This document shows, one piece after another, positions 16,143 to 24,721 of a DNA stretch of 36,640 nucleotides; within the stretch, counting starts at the first letter, position 1, and each line of letters opens with the position of its first letter. A program made the position numbers and the translations under genes. The DNA lies in the NCBI RefSeq assembly GCF_900547205.1, contig NZ_URFY01000044.1:1-36640 (forward strand). The letters are read 5' to 3'. Below the pieces are notes generated by a model. It saw only the letters and a list, made by a program, of their open reading frames with translations, did not search any database and was not told the DNA's origin. The stretch comes from an uncultured Bacteroides sp. (GTDB taxonomy: Bacteria; Bacteroidota; Bacteroidia; Bacteroidales; Bacteroidaceae).

Positions 16143-19064
16143 ATGAGAAACTTCATATTATTATTCTCGCTTTTTTGCTGGGTGGTGCTGTCCGCCGCTT
16201 GTGCCGACGACAAATTGGTAACCCCGGAAATAAAACCTTTTGAGAATACCGTTGTGTTTCCCCTGGATGGAGGAAAGGAAGAAATTAAGGTAGTATCCAA
16301 TACCGAATGGAAAGTATCCATCATTCCCCAAGAAGCCACATGGTGTAAAGCATCTCGTTTTGACCAGATATTACAGATTTCCGTGGAAGAGAACAAAGAC
16401 CGTAATGAACGGTCTGTAACGCTGAATCTTTATTGTGACGAATTGTCCGTACCTGTAAAAGTGGAACAGTTGGGAACAGAGCCTGCTCTCAAACTGGACA
16501 AGAAGACATTGAACGTAGCAGGCAATGTATTTGAAGCAGCCGTTAAGGTCACCTCTAACATCGACTATAATGTGAATCCTAATGACCAGTGGATAAAAGT
16601 TAAACCAGAAACGGCAGCAAGAGACATTTTGCAGACGAAGGAAGTGAGATTTGAGCTCTGCCGGAATACTGCCGGAGCGAAAAGAAACGGTACTATCACG
16701 TTCCTGCCTACGGACGAAGCACATAAAAGTCTTGCCGTGACGCTGGAAATAATACAAGGTTTCAGTTCCATGGATGCCAATGATATCAGCGACCGTAAAA
16801 TTACGATTAAAAGTGCCACTGCCAACCAGCAGGAACAGAATCAGGCTCCGGAGCAACAAGATATCAAATCATCATTCGATGGCAACGCTTCTACGTTTTA
16901 TCACTCTCCGTGGAGTTCAGGGAAAACTACTTTTCCTGTTGTGTTGACATACTATTTGGAGCAAGAAGAGGAAATGAATTATTTGATTTATACTCCTCGC
17001 CAAGACAGCAATAACGGGGCATGGGGAAAGGTTGACATCGAATTTGCCTACAACGGTAATAATACCACCTTTTCTGATAAAATAGAGGGGGATTTCGGAC
17101 AACAACCCAAAACAGCTCGAAAGTTCGACTTCGGAGGCACCAAAGCAGGGGTAACTGCTATCCGCTTCACCGTCAAAAATGCTTTGAATAATTTAGTGAC
17201 TTGTGCCGAAATGGGACTTTATCAAAAAAGTAATATTGATGAAGTATTAAAAGAAATATTTGCGGATGAGCTGTGCACTCAGTTAAAACCCGGAGTTGGG
17301 GAAGAACAAATAGATAAGATACAAAGCCCTTTCCTGAAAGAACTTGCGAGAAATCTGTATAATGGGGTATATAATAACGAGTATATCAGTGATTTCCGTG
17401 TACAGCAGTATCTACCCTACCGTCCCATCAATGATTTGCAGAAGGAATTGAAGATTAATGGATATAATCAGTTTGAAAATCCAACAGGCGTATTCTTCAA
17501 GCCGGACGAGGATGCTGTAATCTTTGTAGATAATACAAACAATGAGCAGCTAGCATTGAAAGTCTACGATTTCTATAACAGAAGTCTTGGTGAAAAAAGA
17601 GATACGGAAGTATATCCTTTATCAAAAGGAATTAATGTATTCAGAGTACAACAAGGCGGGTTAGCCTATATTGACTATTTTACGTCCAATTATAAGACGG
17701 CTCAGCCTATAAAGATACACATCGCTTCGGGACAAGTGAACGGATATTACGAAAAGAACAAGACGACCTTAGACTGGCAGACACTAATGAACAATGCCGA
17801 ATATGGTCACTTCGACCTTAAAGGCGAGAAAGTCAACATGTGTTTTCCTGTATGGGAAAAAGGAGGCTTACGACAATATTGCAAGAATCCTGATAAGCTG
17901 ATTGGAATTTACGACAAGTATATCGGGATGGAACATGAGATGATGGGATTGAATAAATATAATAGGAAATTCACGAATCATATGTTCATCCGTACAGTAC
18001 CGGGCTCGCCAGGTGCTGCTGCATTTGCCGATGGTTGGGGAGTAGGTGTTTACAACAATGACACGGATGGATTTAATGACGAGACGTGCGCCATCAAAAA
18101 ACTGTGGATGATAACGCACGAATTCGGTCATGTCAATCAAGTACGTCCCGACCTGCTCTGGGTTGGTCTTGGCGAAGTCACCAACAATTGCTACGCTATC
18201 TGCATACGGCACGAAGGAATACCTTGGTATGAGAAAATGGAAGATGAGAAATATAACGACGGACGGGGCACATCTGTACCCGGAGGTTTGCTTAATGCTT
18301 TCATTAATCAACATATGCTGAACAAAGATGCACAGTGGATTATTTCAAATACTGATGCTTTTATAAGATTGTGTCCGTTGTGGCAATTACTGTCCTATTA
18401 TCGCTATGTGAAAGGTGATGAAACTATTCCTGGCAAAGGAGGACTGTACAAAGACTGGTATGGAGATGTAATCGAAGATATCCGTAAAAGCAGCAGTAGT
18501 AATCAGTCGAATGGTCAGTTGCAAATAGCTTTTATGAAGCGTGCGTGCGATGTCCTGCAAACAAATCTGACAGAATTCTTTGAAAATGCCGGTATGTTGC
18601 GACCTTGTGATGCCAGAGTTGAAGACTATGCCTCTGGTCAACTGACAATTACTCAGGCGGATTGTGATAATTTGAAGCAGTATGCCACTAAATACAAAAA
18701 ACCGGCCGCCGCACTCAATTATATGAGTGCTAATGCTATAAGAGCTTACAAAGAAGAGAGACCTGTAACGGGCATTTTTAATCAGGGTATCAGTGTAAGC
18801 GGAAACCGTCGTACTATTAGCCATAGTATCTGGCAGAATGCAGTCGCATTTGAGACATATGCAGGTGCGCAACTTAAATATGTTGCAGTGATGGGAACTG
18901 GTTGTCAAACAGCGAAAAGCTTGGAGGACATACAGCCGATAAAAGAGAAACCTACCACCGAAGTATATTATCCGAATGGTTCTACAGCCATTTATGCCGT
19001 GGCATGGAACGGACAACACACGTTGGTATATGGCAACTCTAATGGAATGGAGAATAAAAACTAA
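16143..19064 (+). CDS. M60 family (enhancin-like) metallopeptidase, BACON and F5/8C modules
   Basis: This is a 973-residue predicted surface lipoprotein (signal peptide to SAAC, then ADDK). In order it carries BACON (about 30-103), a second BACON-like unit (115-205), an F5/8C or CBM32-like module (about 215-375, with FYHSPWSS), a linker, and an M60 region from about 440. The zinc motif is H659-E660-F661-G662-H663 with the third ligand E678, fitting HExxH-x(8-24)-E. M60 enzymes studied so far cleave peptide bonds beside O-glycosylated serine or threonine. A BACON-CBM32-M60 string is also known in the B. thetaiotaomicron mucin-targeting protease BT4244. This enzyme would cut glycoproteins outside the cell before import. 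The lipobox has Ser at -3, so lipidation is likely rather than certain. Confidence 0.93.
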   Translation: MRNFILLFSLFCWVVLSAACADDKLVTPEIKPFENTVVFPLDGGKEEIKVVSNTEWKVSIIPQEATWCKASRFDQILQISVEENKDRNERSVTLNLYCDELSVPVKVEQLGTEPALKLDKKTLNVAGNVFEAAVKVTSNIDYNVNPNDQWIKVKPETAARDILQTKEVRFELCRNTAGAKRNGTITFLPTDEAHKSLAVTLEIIQGFSSMDANDISDRKITIKSATANQQEQNQAPEQQDIKSSFDGNASTFYHSPWSSGKTTFPVVLTYYLEQEEEMNYLIYTPRQDSNNGAWGKVDIEFAYNGNNTTFSDKIEGDFGQQPKTARKFDFGGTKAGVTAIRFTVKNALNNLVTCAEMGLYQKSNIDEVLKEIFADELCTQLKPGVGEEQIDKIQSPFLKELARNLYNGVYNNEYISDFRVQQYLPYRPINDLQKELKINGYNQFENPTGVFFKPDEDAVIFVDNTNNEQLALKVYDFYNRSLGEKRDTEVYPLSKGINVFRVQQGGLAYIDYFTSNYKTAQPIKIHIASGQVNGYYEKNKTTLDWQTLMNNAEYGHFDLKGEKVNMCFPVWEKGGLRQYCKNPDKLIGIYDKYIGMEHEMMGLNKYNRKFTNHMFIRTVPGSPGAAAFADGWGVGVYNNDTDGFNDETCAIKKLWMITHEFGHVNQVRPDLLWVGLGEVTNNCYAICIRHEGIPWYEKMEDEKYNDGRGTSVPGGLLNAFINQHMLNKDAQWIISNTDAFIRLCPLWQLLSYYRYVKGDETIPGKGGLYKDWYGDVIEDIRKSSSSNQSNGQLQIAFMKRACDVLQTNLTEFFENAGMLRPCDARVEDYASGQLTITQADCDNLKQYATKYKKPAAALNYMSANAIRAYKEERPVTGIFNQGISVSGNRRTISHSIWQNAVAFETYAGAQLKYVAVMGTGCQTAKSLEDIQPIKEKPTTEVYYPNGSTAIYAVAWNGQHTLVYGNSNGMENKN

Positions 19065-19090
19065 TCTAATTAATTATTTAATATCAACTC

Positions 19091-21814
19091 ATGAATAAAA
19101 AGAAATTTCATTTTGCCTTTATCTTTCTCGCACTAAGCTGCCTGCTAAGCGTGAAAGCACAGACACAAGAGGTCGATTTATCCGGTAAATGGGGATTCCA
19201 AACGGACGTCATGGACTTTTGGAGAGGCTCACTAGGACTCCGCCACATGTATCGTTTGCAAGAATCCATCACCCTACCCGGTATCACAGACGATTATCAA
19301 ATTGGTTATAAATCTCCTTATCGGCACATGGACCGTCTGACTCGTCTATACGAGTACATGGGACCCGCTTGGTATCAGCGTGAGATTACGATTCCGGAGG
19401 ATTGGAAAGGCAAGCGCATATTTATGTATTTCGAGCGAACGCATTGGCTCAGTTCCATTGTTGTAGACACGAAAGAAGTTAGTAAGATTGATTACGTGAG
19501 CGTGCCTCACAATCATGAGCTGACCGATTTCCTGAAACCGGGGACGGCACACCTCATCACGGTTTGTATAGACAACCGATTCCAGTACGATACACACAAG
19601 TGGGATCACGCACATACTGAGTTTACCCAGATTAACTGGAACGGTATTCTAGGCGAGATGAAATTGGTAGCTGTAGACCCTGTTTATGTCGAAGATCTGC
19701 AAATATATCCTAATATAGCCGATCATTCTATCAACGTAAAGATGAAAATAAAAAACTATACCCAAGCAGACATCTCGGGAAAAGCACACTTTACTATAAC
19801 AGGAGATCAGTTTAATCTCATGAAGGAAATACCCGTGAATGGAAAAGACTCCATTATCGATTTTGAAACCAAGATTGATTTAGGCAAAAATGTCCAGTTA
19901 TGGGATGAATTTCATCCGAACATCTACTCCTTACAATGCAAATTAGAAACGAATAGTAATAGTAAGACCTTTCAGCATACAAAGTCTGCAACTTTTGGTA
20001 TGCGGGAAGTAAAGCAAGGCAAGAACCATATCCTCATCAATGGACAACGAGTACATTTAAGGGGAACGGTAGAGAATGCCGTATTTCCAAAGACAGGATA
20101 TGTGCCAGTAGACGATGCTTCTTGGGAACGGGTACTTACTATACTGAAAGATTATGGTATGAATCATATGCGCTTCCATTCATGGTGCCCCCCCGCTGCA
20201 GCTTTCCGCATGGCAGACAAGTTAGGTATCTACCTAGAAGTGGAAATGCCCATGTGGGGAAAAGACGGTGAACCTGGAGACGCAGCTCGCTACGATTTTC
20301 TTCGTCGGGAGCAGCAAGCCATTTTGAAAGAGTATGGCAACCATCCTTCTTTCATTCTTTATTGCAACGGCAATGAAATCAGCGGTAATTTCGACTTTAT
20401 AGAAGAGTTAACCCATACAGGACGCATGACAGACAATCGCCATTTGTACAGTGGCGCTACGGCACGCAAGCGCGTGGCATCCGATCAGTTTTATATCACT
20501 CACCAAACGAATAAAGGAGGAGCTACGGTGTACGAAGGGAAACCCTACACCGATTGGGATATTACTAAAGGAACGGACATTGATGTTCCCGTAATTTCCC
20601 ATGAGACAGGGCAGCGCTGTATTTATCCTAATTATAAAGAGATAGAAAAGTATACCGGTCCGGTACGGGCACGCAATTTTGAGATATTCCGAGAATCGTT
20701 GGAGAAGAACGGGATGTTGGATCAAGCAGACGATTTTTTCCGTGTATCCGGTGCACAAACTGTTTTAGAGTATAAGGATGTTATTGAAGCTCAGTTGCGG
20801 ACTTCGACTTCTGCCGGATTTCAGCTTCTATCTATTAATGATTTTCCGGGACAAGGTTATGCCCCGGTCGGAATACTTGATCCCTTCTGGGATTCCAAAG
20901 GACTGATTACGCCAGAGAATTTCAGGAAGTTCTGTGCTCCTACGGTTGCTCTGTTGCGTTTCGGTAAACGCGTCTACTATACGGACGAAACGTTTAGCGG
21001 GAAAGTAGAAGTATATCACTTTGGACCGTCGAATCTGAAAAGTGCTAAACTGAAATGGTGGGTGAGCAATGCTACAGGAAAAGTATTGAAGTCTGGCAAT
21101 CTGAGAACAAGGGATATCGGCAATGGCGGAGTGTTTCCCGCAGGTGAATTCACCTATGCATTACCGGATAGCAGTGAACCTCAGAAACTCACCGTGTATG
21201 TTTCCATTGGCAAAGATGTGGAAAACAGCTGGGATATTTGGGTATATCCTCGCCAGACTGAGATGATGCAATCTACAGAAGATGTACTTTATACGGCAGT
21301 TTACGATGCGAAAGCTCGACAATTTCTTGAAACAGGAAAAAAGGTGGTATTGTGTCCTGAACTGGTGAAAGTAAAGGGACGCCGTTCCGTTTTTCATAAT
21401 CATTTTTGGAATCCGTTGATGTTTAAATGGGCACCGATGACGTTGGGATGCTTGATTCATGCAGATCAGCTGGTGTTTGAACATTTTGTAACGGACAAGA
21501 ACATTGACTGGCAATGGTGGGATATTCTGAATAATGCGAAAGTAATTGAGATGAAAGATGCCCCGGAGGAGTTGCGTCCATTCATACAAACCATTGATGC
21601 TTACAACAGTAATGAGAAACTTGGCATAGGTTTCGAGGCGAAAGTGAAGAATGGCAAACTTCTAGTGCTAGCAGTTGATACAAAAAAGAAAATTGAAGAA
21701 CGCCCTGCCACACAGCAATTGCTGAAAAGTGTGGATTTATATGTAAAGGGAAATAAGTTTAACCCTCAGGTGGAAGTACCGGAAGCATTTATTGAATCAT
21801 TCTTAGTGAAATAA
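19091..21814 (+). CDS. GH2-type glycoside hydrolase, divergent
   Basis: This 907-residue protein has a signal peptide to KAQTQE and is predicted periplasmic. A sugar-binding jelly roll (about 30-200, with WYQREITIPEDWKGKRIFMYFE), an Ig-like domain (205-310) and a TIM barrel (about 315-600) follow the GH2 order. The barrel has HLRG and MNHMRFHSW. The candidate acid/base is E429 in CNGNEISGN and the candidate nucleophile is E505 in VISHETGQ. That site differs from the TEYG context common in GH2 beta-galactosidases, such as the second GH2 of this operon. The C-terminal 300 residues were not recognised. GH2 members hydrolyse beta-galactosides, beta-mannosides, beta-glucuronides or related sugars, so the substrate cannot be read from sequence. 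It starts 26 nt after the first M60 gene. Confidence 0.85.
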   Translation: MNKKKFHFAFIFLALSCLLSVKAQTQEVDLSGKWGFQTDVMDFWRGSLGLRHMYRLQESITLPGITDDYQIGYKSPYRHMDRLTRLYEYMGPAWYQREITIPEDWKGKRIFMYFERTHWLSSIVVDTKEVSKIDYVSVPHNHELTDFLKPGTAHLITVCIDNRFQYDTHKWDHAHTEFTQINWNGILGEMKLVAVDPVYVEDLQIYPNIADHSINVKMKIKNYTQADISGKAHFTITGDQFNLMKEIPVNGKDSIIDFETKIDLGKNVQLWDEFHPNIYSLQCKLETNSNSKTFQHTKSATFGMREVKQGKNHILINGQRVHLRGTVENAVFPKTGYVPVDDASWERVLTILKDYGMNHMRFHSWCPPAAAFRMADKLGIYLEVEMPMWGKDGEPGDAARYDFLRREQQAILKEYGNHPSFILYCNGNEISGNFDFIEELTHTGRMTDNRHLYSGATARKRVASDQFYITHQTNKGGATVYEGKPYTDWDITKGTDIDVPVISHETGQRCIYPNYKEIEKYTGPVRARNFEIFRESLEKNGMLDQADDFFRVSGAQTVLEYKDVIEAQLRTSTSAGFQLLSINDFPGQGYAPVGILDPFWDSKGLITPENFRKFCAPTVALLRFGKRVYYTDETFSGKVEVYHFGPSNLKSAKLKWWVSNATGKVLKSGNLRTRDIGNGGVFPAGEFTYALPDSSEPQKLTVYVSIGKDVENSWDIWVYPRQTEMMQSTEDVLYTAVYDAKARQFLETGKKVVLCPELVKVKGRRSVFHNHFWNPLMFKWAPMTLGCLIHADQLVFEHFVTDKNIDWQWWDILNNAKVIEMKDAPEELRPFIQTIDAYNSNEKLGIGFEAKVKNGKLLVLAVDTKKKIEERPATQQLLKSVDLYVKGNKFNPQVEVPEAFIESFLVK

Positions 21815-21819
21815 AGATA

Positions 21820-22590
21820 ATGAAAAAGGTGTTAGTTATTGGTTTGTTTTTATTGTCATTGATGCCGCCTGTATCCGCCCAAGAGATACGGATGACAGAG
21901 ATTGCATCTTTGGAGCAGGTATACGGTGATATTCAAGAGGCGCAGACGCTGATGTCCATGAACGATTTGGGCATGGACTTCGGCTATGTGCTCTATGAAA
22001 CGCAGATTACTGCAAATACAGATGCGGTAGAACTGGAACTGGAGAATGTCAGGGACTATGCCTCCGTATATGTAGACGACAAATTAAGGGGACGACTGAC
22101 AGATGATAATAAAAAATTGTCTATTCCGGCAACTCCGGGTGAGCATACGTTGAGGCTTTATGCAGAAAATATAGGGCGTATCACGTATGGTCCCGAGATA
22201 CTGGATAATTCAAAAGGGCTATTCGGAATGGCTTCTCTCGATGGTGAAGTAATCGACAACTGGAAAATCATCCCTCTGCTGGTAAGAGATTGCGAAGTAG
22301 ACAAGTTACTGTTTGAAAAAGAAACGAATAAGAGCTTACCTTGTTTTTACAGGGGAGCATTCCTTCTGAATACTCTGCACGACACCAATCTTGACCTGAC
22401 AGGCTGGGGTATGGGCGAAGTTTGGATAAACGGGCAATATACCGGCTCCTTTTGGGAAGAAAATGCGCAACTGTCCATCCCGGTTTCTGCGTCAATTCTA
22501 AATCAAGGAGATAATCAGGTAGTTATATTTGAATTAAAAGACAACGGGAAGCGGACTGTCAGCCTTTGTGAGAGTCCGGTATTTAAATAA
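21820..22590 (+). CDS. Stand-alone GH35 C-terminal beta-sandwich protein, no catalytic domain
   Basis: This 256-residue exported protein (signal peptide to VSAQE) starts only 5 nt after the upstream GH2 stop codon. Its mature part aligns by eye with about residues 390-595 of the GH35 encoded at 26444. Matching pairs include MDFGYVLYET with QDFGYIHYEA, VRDYASVYVDDKL with LRDYAVVLVNGKL, ENIGRITYGPEI with ENVGRVNYGNDI, and TGWGMGEVWINGQ with RGWGKGAAWINGH. It therefore consists of the two jelly-roll domains that follow the catalytic barrel in GH35. The barrel is wholly absent. The intact signal peptide, tight spacing and full-length frame argue for a working gene rather than debris. A carbohydrate-binding or partner subunit role is inferred. 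Confidence 0.8.
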   Translation: MKKVLVIGLFLLSLMPPVSAQEIRMTEIASLEQVYGDIQEAQTLMSMNDLGMDFGYVLYETQITANTDAVELELENVRDYASVYVDDKLRGRLTDDNKKLSIPATPGEHTLRLYAENIGRITYGPEILDNSKGLFGMASLDGEVIDNWKIIPLLVRDCEVDKLLFEKETNKSLPCFYRGAFLLNTLHDTNLDLTGWGMGEVWINGQYTGSFWEENAQLSIPVSASILNQGDNQVVIFELKDNGKRTVSLCESPVFK

Positions 22591-22605
22591 TGAACATATA
22601 ATAAT

Positions 22606-24717
22606 ATGAAAACAAAACTGAAGATATTAATAGTGTGGATGCTCTGTCTGACATCTGCCGCACTAGCAAGAAACGTCCAGAGTTTCAACTCCGGATGGCA
22701 ATTTATTAAAGGTCCTTTCGCCACCGATATGGTGTCGGTGAATAATCGTTGGAACGGCGGTTGGAAAGAAGTGGAACTGCCACACACGTACAACGCCAGC
22801 GACATGCAAGTAATCGAACGGAACTATTATGAGGGAGAAGCCTACTATCGCAAAGAGTACTTTTTCCCGAAAGAACTGAAAGGGAAGCGGTTGTTTCTAA
22901 AATTTGAAGGAGTAGGAAGTTGTGCTGATGTATATGTCAATGATAGGCTGGTGGGCACACACAAAGGAGCATACGGAGCTTTCGTCTGTGAGATTGGTAC
23001 GATTCTGAAACCTGACGCTAAAAATATGATTGTAGTGAAGGTGGACAATGCTTCCCGACCGGATGTTATTCCCGTCAATCATAATTTGTTCGGTGTATAT
23101 GGCGGCATCTATCGCCCAGTGTGGCTCATCGTTACCGAGCAAAGCAATATTTCAGTAAGCGATTATGCTGCACCAGGCGTTTATATCACACAGAAAAACG
23201 TTACTAAAAAGAGTGCAGATGTCCGAGTGAAAGTAAAACTGGATAATGCGACACTTCATCCCGTTCCGTTAAGCCTTGAAAATACAATATATACACAAGA
23301 AGGGAAGAAAGTAGCTATCGACAAACAGGATATCCGTTTGTCTCCACAGGGAACCAAAACGTATTTGGCTGATTTCACAATCAAAAATCCGCATTTGTGG
23401 CAGGGAAGAGAAGACCCATATTTATATAAAGTCGTTTCGAGACTGATTCAGGATGGAAAGGTAATCGACGAAGTGGTTCAACCTTTAGGAGTTCGCCATT
23501 ATGAAATCGTAGCGGGAAAAGGATTCTATCTGAACGGTGAAAAGTATCCGATGTATGGAGTAACCCGTCATCAGGACTGGTGGAAACTGGGTAGTGCATT
23601 GAAGAAAGAGAATCATGATACGGACTTGGCTATGATTATGGATATCGGAGCAACGACTATTCGCCTGGCTCATTATCAACAGGCGGATTATTTCTATTCG
23701 CGTTGTGACTCTTTAGGATTGATGGTCTGGGCAGAGATTCCTTTTGTCAACCGCGTCACTGGTAAAGAGCGGGAGAATGCCCACACACAACTTCGTGAAT
23801 TGATTCGCCAAAGTTTTAATCATCCATCCATTTATGTATGGGGACTCCATAATGAAGTTTATAATCCGCATGAATACACCGTGTCTCTGACCAGAGAACT
23901 TCATGATCTGGCTAAAACTGAAGATCCTGATCGTTATACAGTGTCCGTGAATGGTTATGGGCATGTGGAACACCCGGTCAACATGAATGCAGACATTCAA
24001 GGAATGAACCGTTACTTTGGCTGGTACGAAAAGAAAATAAAAGATATCAAACCCTGGATTGAAGAAATGGAGAAGAAATATCCAGAACAAATATTCATGC
24101 TGACCGAATACGGTGCCGGAGCAAATGTAGCGCATCAGACCGAATATCTGGGAGAAACTCTAAACTCATGGGAGCCATTCTATCCCGAAGGTTACCATAC
24201 GAAACTGCATGAATATCAATGGAGTGTCATTGCGGAACATCCCTATATTGTAGCTTCTTACTTTTGGAATATGTTTGATTTTGCCGTACCTACCCGCGTG
24301 GGAGGATGTATTCCCGCACGCAATATGAAAGGAATGGTGACATTCGACCGCAAGGTGAAAAAAGACGCCTATTTTCTGTACAAGGCCAATTGGAGCAAAG
24401 ATCCTGTGCTTTATCTCACAGAACGCAGAAATATGGAACGGGAGAAAAAGAACACAAAAGTAACTGTTTATTCCAATTTAGGCACACCAAGAGTCTATTT
24501 GAACGGGAAAGAATTAACAGATATAAAGCAGGGTTATACAAAGATTCATTATATCTTTGACAACGTTACACTGCAGAATGGCAAGAACATTCTGAAAGCA
24601 ATAGCTACAACTTCCGACGGTAAGCAATATGAAGATGAAATCGTATGGAACTATACCGGAGAAAAAGTACGCAATATAGATACTTACGAAAATAAGAACG
24701 AACACTTTGGACTTTAA
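22606..24717 (+). CDS. GH2 beta-galactosidase-type glycoside hydrolase
   Basis: This 703-residue protein has a signal peptide to LAR and is predicted periplasmic. Domain order is a sugar-binding jelly roll (about 25-190, with YYRKEYFFPKELKGKRLFLKFEG and GVYGGIYRPVWL), an Ig-like domain (195-300), a TIM barrel (305-600) and a short C-terminal Ig-like domain (about 610-690). Catalytic residues are in standard GH2 context: acid/base E417 in GLHNEVYN and nucleophile E501 in MLTEYGAG. It lacks the large fifth domain of LacZ-type enzymes, as is usual for Bacteroides PUL GH2s. Beta-galactosidase is the most likely activity, but other beta-glycosides remain possible. It starts 15 nt after the preceding gene and ends 4 nt before the second M60. 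Confidence 0.9.
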   Translation: MKTKLKILIVWMLCLTSAALARNVQSFNSGWQFIKGPFATDMVSVNNRWNGGWKEVELPHTYNASDMQVIERNYYEGEAYYRKEYFFPKELKGKRLFLKFEGVGSCADVYVNDRLVGTHKGAYGAFVCEIGTILKPDAKNMIVVKVDNASRPDVIPVNHNLFGVYGGIYRPVWLIVTEQSNISVSDYAAPGVYITQKNVTKKSADVRVKVKLDNATLHPVPLSLENTIYTQEGKKVAIDKQDIRLSPQGTKTYLADFTIKNPHLWQGREDPYLYKVVSRLIQDGKVIDEVVQPLGVRHYEIVAGKGFYLNGEKYPMYGVTRHQDWWKLGSALKKENHDTDLAMIMDIGATTIRLAHYQQADYFYSRCDSLGLMVWAEIPFVNRVTGKERENAHTQLRELIRQSFNHPSIYVWGLHNEVYNPHEYTVSLTRELHDLAKTEDPDRYTVSVNGYGHVEHPVNMNADIQGMNRYFGWYEKKIKDIKPWIEEMEKKYPEQIFMLTEYGAGANVAHQTEYLGETLNSWEPFYPEGYHTKLHEYQWSVIAEHPYIVASYFWNMFDFAVPTRVGGCIPARNMKGMVTFDRKVKKDAYFLYKANWSKDPVLYLTERRNMEREKKNTKVTVYSNLGTPRVYLNGKELTDIKQGYTKIHYIFDNVTLQNGKNILKAIATTSDGKQYEDEIVWNYTGEKVRNIDTYENKNEHFGL

Positions 24718-24721
24718 GACA

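Noticed and set aside
18387..19019. 210-residue minus-strand frame inside the first M60 gene
   Set aside because: It is antisense to a well-supported peptidase, rich in Cys, Ile and Ser without any domain, and has no promoter or signal of its own.
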